A model generated the notes under the pieces. It was not told the DNA's origin, searched no databases, and saw nothing but the letters and a program-made list of their open reading frames with translations. 5,922 nt of DNA from Spirochaetaceae bacterium (GTDB taxonomy: Bacteria > Spirochaetota > Spirochaetia > DSM-27196 > PXBQ01). Made by a program: the position numbers and the translations under genes. The stretch covers positions 1 through 5,922 of the forward strand of contig PXBQ01000341.1 in the NCBI GenBank assembly GCA_003566875.1, in the 5' to 3' direction. This document shows, one piece after another, positions 3,701 to 5,922 of this stretch (its first letter is position 1; every line of letters begins with the position of its first letter).

Positions 3701-5922
3701 CGGTGCCGCCGGCGGCAGTGCCGCTGGTGCCGTTGGTGAGCGCGAAGCTGCCGCCATCGATGAAGATCCGCTCATCCGCGCCGTCTGCCAGATTGGACAC
3801 GGTGAAGCTCAGCCCGGTGATCGTCTGCCCCGCCTCGATCGTGTCGATGCTGGTGCCCGAGAACAGGCTCGCCTGCGCGCCGCTCTCGATGAAGGTCGGA
3901 TTGCTCGGCGTCGTGGTCAGGCTCGGGGGATCGTTGACCGGGGTGATGGCGATCTCGGTGGTGCCGCTGACGGTCTCGATGCCGCCGGTGCCCTGGCTGC
4001 CGTCATTGCCGTCGGAGAAGGTCCAGCGCAGGCTGGCTGTGGCGGGCGGATCGTCGGATGCATTGGCGTAGTGCACGGCGCGCAGCGTCTCGACGACCAG
4101 CGCCGTGGTCGGGATGGTGCCGTTATTCTCGAAGGTGATCTGGATCTGGCCGTTGCCGGTATCGGCGATCACCGCGATGACGTTGTCACCGGCAGTAACC
4201 GTGCCCCCGCCGGCGGGGCCGCCCGCGACCGTGAGCGAGCCGCCGGTGGCGATGCTGAAGCGGTCGTCCTCGGTCAGGCCGCCATTGCGCATGATGGTGA
4301 GGCTCGCGCCCGCGTAATTGCCGTCGCCGGCATTGAGCGCATCGAGCTCGATATCGGCGATGCTGACGCTCGGCGCGATCTGCACCGGCGCGCCGCCCTC
4401 GATGAAGGTGGCGCTGCTGGTCAGATTGGTGAAGACCGGGGCGTCGTTCACGGCGGTGACGTCGAGGGTGATGGTGCCGTCTGCAGGGCCGGTATCGGCG
4501 GCGTCGCGGATGCGGGTGGTGATGGTGACGTCCTGGTCCCAGTTCGCCACGGGCGTGAAGGCGACGGCGGCGAGCGCGGCGTTGACGTCCGCGACGGAGC
4601 CGCTCACCGTCCAGATGCCGGTGCCGGCATTGTAGCTCGACGTCGCGGCGCCGAAGGTGCCGGTGGAGAGGGTGCCGGCGGCGGGGGTGTTCAGGGTGAG
4701 CGTCGCGGTGATCACCTCGCCGACATCCGGATCGGTGACGACGATGTTGCCGAGCGCGACGGGTTCGGCCGGGTCCTCGGTATAGGTGACCACCTGCGTC
4801 ATGTTGCTCGCGGTGGGCGCGTCGTTGATCGAGGTGGAGACGACGGTGGTGGTGGCGTTGCTGATGCTGTCGATCCCGTCCGACACCGCGACGGTGAAGG
4901 TGGTCGTCTCGGTTGCGCCGGGCGCGACGCGGTTCGCGGCGGGGTCGAAGACGAGGGCGCGCAGGGCGCTCTGGGCGGCTGCGGCGCTGGCGAGGCCGGT
5001 GGCCTGATAGACGCCGCCGCCGGAATGGCTGAAGCTGCCGAGATTGGTCAGCACGCCCTTGGCTGCATCATCGAGCGTGACGGTGACGGTGAAGGTCTGG
5101 TCCACATCCGGGTCGCTGATCGTGGCATCGGCGAAGGGGCTGATCGTGGCGTTGTCATTGACGCTCTGCCCCGCCGTGAAGCCGCCGATCGCGGGGGCGT
5201 CGTTGATCGAGGTGGAGACCACGGTGGTGGTGTCGTTGATGGTATCGGTGGTGCCGTCATTGACGGTGATGGTGAAGGTGGTGGTCTCGGTCGAGTTTGG
5301 CGCGACGCGGTTTTCAGTCGGTTCGAAGACGAGGGCGCGGATGGCGGCCTGGGCATCCCCTGCTGAGCGCTCGCTCAGGGTGTAGCTGCCGCCGCCGGCA
5401 TCGACGAAGCCGCTCGAAGCAAGCGAGGCGGCGGTGAAGGCGCCCTTGGCGGCATTGTCGAGGGTGATCGTGACGCTGACATTGTCGCCATCATCATCCG
5501 AGATGGTGACGCCGGAGAAGGGCGAGAGGCTCGCATTGTCATTCACCGCCTGCCCGGCCTGAACGCCGCCGATCTCGGGCGCGGCATTGGTCACGGCTTC
5601 GGCGATGACCATGTTGTCGATGGCGATGGATGCAAAAAGCGCCGGGACATCAGGATAGTCGGTTCCGCCAAAATTAAACGTGCTGCTCGATCGAATAAAA
5701 AAGCCGGTTATATTATCGAAGCTTCCAGTTGTTGGTGAAGAAAAATCAATGTCATTTATTATATCAATTGACGGTGATTCGATTCTGAATGTGCCAACCT
5801 CGGTACCGTTATCCAGGCCTACGAATTCAAACCAGTCAATTGTAAAACTTGAATCAAGGCTATAAAGTACTAAATCTAAACTCAATAAGGAGAAAGCTGA
5901 TGAGTCCGATGAATCCATTCGC
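519..5922 (-). CDS. Giant cadherin/VCBS-like repeat surface protein (5'-partial)
   Basis: This is a single uninterrupted frame ending at a TAA at 519-521. The first in-frame ATG is at 5916-5918, but the codon before it (CGA) is open and the first module starts mid-fold, so the real start is probably beyond the window. Residue numbers count from that ATG. Order: partial beta-sandwich module (1-110); ten tandem repeats of about 125-171 residues (111-1524), most starting N-D-A-P or N-D-P-P and carrying acidic D-x-D and D-G motifs expected to bind calcium; Pro/Ala-rich spacer (1525-1566); linker (1567-1635); one Ig/dystroglycan-cadherin-like domain (about 1636-1724); acidic tail (1725-1799). I find no cysteine and only 7 lysines. 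Proteins of this build are usually exported adhesins or biofilm matrix proteins, often through type I secretion. No RTX G-G-x-G-x-D nonapeptides, LPxTG, autotransporter barrel or enzyme domain is visible, so the export route and ligand are inferred or unknown. That it is coding is near certain; the exact role is not. Confidence 0.95.
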   Translation of the reverse strand, partial: RMDSSDSSAFSLLSLDLVLYSLDSSFTIDWFEFVGLDNGTEVGTFRIESPSIDIINDIDFSSPTTGSFDNITGFFIRSSSTFNFGGTDYPDVPALFASIAIDNMVIAEAVTNAAPEIGGVQAGQAVNDNASLSPFSGVTISDDDGDNVSVTITLDNAAKGAFTAASLASSGFVDAGGGSYTLSERSAGDAQAAIRALVFEPTENRVAPNSTETTTFTITVNDGTTDTINDTTTVVSTSINDAPAIGGFTAGQSVNDNATISPFADATISDPDVDQTFTVTVTLDDAAKGVLTNLGSFSHSGGGVYQATGLASAAAAQSALRALVFDPAANRVAPGATETTTFTVAVSDGIDSISNATTTVVSTSINDAPTASNMTQVVTYTEDPAEPVALGNIVVTDPDVGEVITATLTLNTPAAGTLSTGTFGAATSSYNAGTGIWTVSGSVADVNAALAAVAFTPVANWDQDVTITTRIRDAADTGPADGTITLDVTAVNDAPVFTNLTSSATFIEGGAPVQIAPSVSIADIELDALNAGDGNYAGASLTIMRNGGLTEDDRFSIATGGSLTVAGGPAGGGTVTAGDNVIAVIADTGNGQIQITFENNGTIPTTALVVETLRAVHYANASDDPPATASLRWTFSDGNDGSQGTGGIETVSGTTEIAITPVNDPPSLTTTPSNPTFIESGAQASLFSGTSIDTIEAGQTITGLSFTVSNLADGADERIFIDGGSFALTNGTSGTAAGGTVAISVTDSTATISITGLTATPATTQTLIDGLTYRNNSNDPTVAAPRVVTLTQITDSGGTADGGQDTTALAIASTVTLVAVNDPPIITGVAGESSGVVAGTGPAAIGLFADATVSDLDTTVFDGGFVQITQNTGTANGNFGLDGTGATSGGDGQFAEGEAVAVGGTVIGTVAAGEDGQGGNVLRIDLNADATPARVEALLRALTYEAPSGLGARGFPLAIDDGGADGGPNGDQSTATVAFTIEATPNPPVIAGFAGAIDYTEDTGLVRLNTGLDAVITDADSANFDGGELRLSVTANNVTAEDRLAIIEEAGVITLDGANVLVAGTVIGTWSGGTNGNDLVFSFNDAATPAAVTTLVRALAYENLDTAAPTETTRTLTLTIRDAAAGPGAATSDPASIAVTVIGVNDAPELGGIAPGPQATDDKSTITPFTGATVVDIDGPGVPLTVTVSLDDAAKGSLTNLGGFVDQGDGSYVFNGNQADAQAALRALVFTPAENRVAPGATETTTLTVVVNDGEATDQAQTQIATTSVNDAATLTGIAATLAQNDNVTSAPFAGAVVANPDIDQPLTLRVTVDEPDRGGFTATSLTAAGFTDLGGGIYERTAPDAATAQAALRALVFAPVENRLTPGDTEDVVITARVDDGIAAAAEQSTTVTVTSVNDPPAIAGFSDATVAQSGSIALFPDVTIADPDPGQVLSIVIGGDKLGMGTFTAESLADAGFTGTGFSVYNRSGIPSAAEAQEAIRKLVFVPEPGRLAAGESDTQIFDIFVSDGTVTSSASVTLTIEGPPLAVVAPPEPPAAAPEPPAPPPAPHAPPAAPPPPPAAPPPQSVLFQPMQQVSAGAFASLPASAQAEPAFAEQAEPRGGEVRTIVPGFFIAPTVGLLAPGEAIRAETPVLPVTGSSADGPFTVTLPASTFVVADATLPVSVTAGLSDGEDLPEWMSFDATTGSLIVDAPEGTAGVYEIVITATLPGGESAQVTLTITIEAQSAETEDAMRIDPATALAAGKPAFSDVVRAASRVGMATHAADIDMGDVEFWAEPLPEAAHSDDMTFDYNDSLESV
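747..1013 (-). other. Putative Ig / dystroglycan-cadherin-like domain
   Basis: Residues about 1636-1724 form one beta-sandwich unlike the ten repeats. The diagnostic piece is D-L-P-E-W-M-S-F-D-A-T-T-G-S-L-I-V-D-A-P, then G-V-Y-E-I-V-I-T-A-T and V-T-L-T-I-T-I. The order 'L-P-x-W-(L/M)-x-F-D-x-x-T-G-x-(L/F) ... G-x-Y-x-I-x-(V/I)-x-A-x' is the hallmark of the He_PIG/CADG family, which is frequent near the ends of bacterial surface proteins. Family placement rests on motif recognition only. Confidence 0.7.
1014..1220 (-). other. Linker of unknown function after the Pro-rich spacer
   Basis: Residues 1567-1635 start S-V-L-F-Q-P-M-Q-Q-V, continue through Ala/Glu-rich sequence (A-S-A-Q-A-E-P-A-F-A-E-Q) and then V-R-T-I-V-P-G-F-F-I-A-P-T-V-G-L-L. 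I recognise no domain. The I-V-P-G-F-F-I-A-P stretch is hydrophobic but too short and Pro-broken for a confident transmembrane helix. Confidence 0.4.
1221..1346 (-). repeat. Pro/Ala-rich spacer with G8 tract and 21-bp tandem repeat
   Basis: Residues 1525-1566 consist almost entirely of Pro and Ala with a few Glu, and include P-P-P-P-P. Such a segment is extended and protease-tolerant and would separate the repeat stalk from the C-terminal domains, or thread through an envelope layer. At DNA level the 15-mer GGCGCCGCAGGCGGA occurs at 1231-1245 and 1252-1266, an in-frame 21-bp period. A run of eight G (plus strand) lies at 1225-1232. Both are prone to replication slippage. Confidence 0.85.
1347..2489 (-). 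repeat. Repeats R8-R10, short cadherin/VCBS-like class
   Basis: R8 covers residues 1144-1268 (125 aa), R9 1269-1397 (129 aa) and R10 1398-1524 (127 aa). They belong to the same class as R1-R2, with the A-L-R-A-L-V-F-x-P ... N-R core (A-I-R-K-L-V-F-V-P in R10) and a terminal D-G loop. R8 has the L-T-N-L-G-G-F subtype seen in R2. R9 and R10 have the F-T-A-x-S-L-x-x-x-G-F subtype seen in R1. The acidic turn is V-D-I-D-G in R8 and A-D-P-D-P-G in R10, but weakened in R9 (N-P-D-I-D). The 21 coding bases around A-L-R-A-L-V-F are identical at 1848-1868 (R9), 2232-2252 (R8) and 4947-4967 (R2). R10 is the most diverged and ends the array. Confidence 0.85.
2490..4448 (-). repeat. Repeats R4-R7, long cadherin-like class
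   Basis: Four longer units follow: R4 residues 491-661 (171 aa), R5 662-819 (158), R6 820-984 (165), R7 985-1143 (159). Shared features are an F-I-E-G/F-I-E-S or Y-T-E-D opening, a strand such as G-A-S-L-T-I, G-L-S-F-T-V or G-G-E-L-R-L-S-V, a D-R-(F/L) or E-R-I-F element (absent in R6), a G-G-T-V or A-G-T-V-I-G-T turn, and a late helix-like segment with L-R-A-(L/V/I)-x-Y before a D-G or D-A acidic loop. The extra ~35-45 residues relative to the short class come mainly from the middle strands. Calcium motifs are uneven: R6 (S-D-L-D) and R7 (T-D-A-D) keep D-x-D, while R4 (A-D-I-E) and R5 (I-D-T-I-E) are degenerate. The R6-R7 junction reads P-N-P-P instead of N-D-P-P. Confidence 0.8.
4449..4826 (-). 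repeat. Repeat R3, divergent short cadherin-like repeat
   Basis: This repeat covers residues 365-490 (126 aa), the same length as R1 and R2 but clearly another lineage. It begins N-D-A-P-T, has V-T-Y-T-E-D-P-A-E-P-V-A-L, the acidic turn T-D-P-D-V-G-E, A-A-G-T-L-S-T-G-T-F, G-I-W-T-V-S-G, V-A-D-V-N-A-A-L, V-A-F-T-P-V-A-N-W, and ends in T-A-V before the next N-D-A-P. The Y-T-E-D opening and the 'G-x-L-S-T-x-T-F-G-A ... W-T-V-S-G' core are common in cadherin-like tandem repeats of large proteobacterial surface proteins. It is the only member of its class here and sits between the short and long repeats. Confidence 0.75.
4827..5588 (-). repeat. Repeats R1-R2, short cadherin/VCBS-like class
   Basis: R1 covers residues 111-238 (128 aa) and R2 covers 239-364 (126 aa). 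Both share the plan: N-x-A-P, I-G-G, V-N-D-N-A, S-P-F, a D-rich turn (S-D-D-D-G-D in R1, S-D-P-D-V-D in R2), L-D-x-A-A-K-G, A-x-R-A-L-V-F-x-P, N-R-V-A-P, T-E-T-T-T-F-T, D-G, then T-T-V-V-S-T-S-I-N-D-A. The acidic turns are probable calcium ligands between neighbouring domains. R1 carries the subtype string F-T-A-A-S-L-x-x-x-G-F, while R2 carries L-T-N-L-G-S-F. DNA at the two C-terminal linkers is identical over 23 bases (4819-4841 and 5197-5219, 378 bp apart), so this pair was probably duplicated or homogenised recently. Confidence 0.85.
5589..5922 (-). other. Partial N-terminal beta-sandwich module in AT-rich DNA
   Basis: Residues 1-110 of the giant protein do not belong to the repeat array. 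They alternate short hydrophobic strands with Ser/Asp/Gly-rich turns: S-L-L-S-L-D-L-V-L near the start, F-T-I-D-W-F-E-F-V-G, and A-S-I-A-I-D-N-M-V-I at the end. The pattern 'F-x-L-x-S-L-x-L ... tests of G ... I-D-N-(I/M)-V' recalls the second half of lectin-like jelly-roll modules found in PEP-CTERM and other exported bacterial proteins. The first half would lie outside the window. The DNA is AT-rich: I count 84 G+C in the 222 bases of 5701-5922 (about 38%), against about 57-82% in spot counts across the repeats. Assignment to a named family is tentative. Confidence 0.45.

Noticed and set aside
1206..5366. Plus-strand frame of 1,386 codons as a real gene
   Set aside because: It lies in exact antisense codon register to a protein with clear tandem domains, its translation is low-complexity Arg/Gly/Asp-rich sequence without motifs, and no good ribosome binding site was seen.
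1347..5588. Periodic repeats as a CRISPR or satellite array
   Set aside because: The period is 125-171 codons, the frame is kept throughout, and similarity is stronger in protein than in DNA, so these are protein domain repeats.
519..5922. RTX-type hemolysin calcium-binding nonapeptides
   Set aside because: Gly/Asp-rich loops such as G-G-A-D-G-G-P-N-G-D occur once each and do not form tandem G-G-x-G-x-D-x-x-x repeats.

Overview
The window looks like chromosomal DNA from a high-GC bacterium, most likely an alphaproteobacterium. That placement is an inference from GC-ending codon use and from the style of the giant repeat protein; no taxonomic marker gene is present. About 91% of the window is one minus-strand reading frame. 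It encodes at least 1,799 residues of a giant, modular, probably secreted or surface-attached protein. The frame is still open at the right edge and its first module is cut, so the true N-terminus lies outside the window.

Layout in the direction of transcription, from right to left. (1) 5589-5922: the C-terminal part of a beta-sandwich-like module, written in strikingly AT-rich DNA. (2) 1347-5588: ten tandem cadherin/VCBS-like beta-sandwich repeats joined mostly by N-D-x-P linkers. They fall into three classes arranged short-short-short, long-long-long-long, short-short-short. (3) 1221-1346: a Pro/Ala-rich spacer containing an 8-base G/C homopolymer and a 21-bp tandem duplication. (4) 1014-1220: a linker of unknown function. 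(5) 747-1013: a single putative-Ig/dystroglycan-cadherin-like domain. (6) 522-746: an unrecognised acidic tail, with the stop at 519-521. The protein has no cysteine and only 7 lysines that I can find, which fits a calcium-stabilised extracellular adhesin or stalk.

After a gap of about 0.3 kb with no convincing gene (212-518), a second minus-strand gene begins and runs off the left edge. Only its first ~70 codons are visible, but they include a clear lipoprotein signal sequence ending in the lipobox L-A-G-C. It lies on the same strand just downstream of the giant gene, so it could encode an envelope partner, for example part of its export or anchoring machinery. That is an inference, because too little of it is visible to name.

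The points most worth a second look are the base-composition break at the first module, the mirror-like order of repeat subtypes, the homopolymer in the Pro-rich spacer, and the lipoprotein start. I see no RNA gene, mobile element or CRISPR array.
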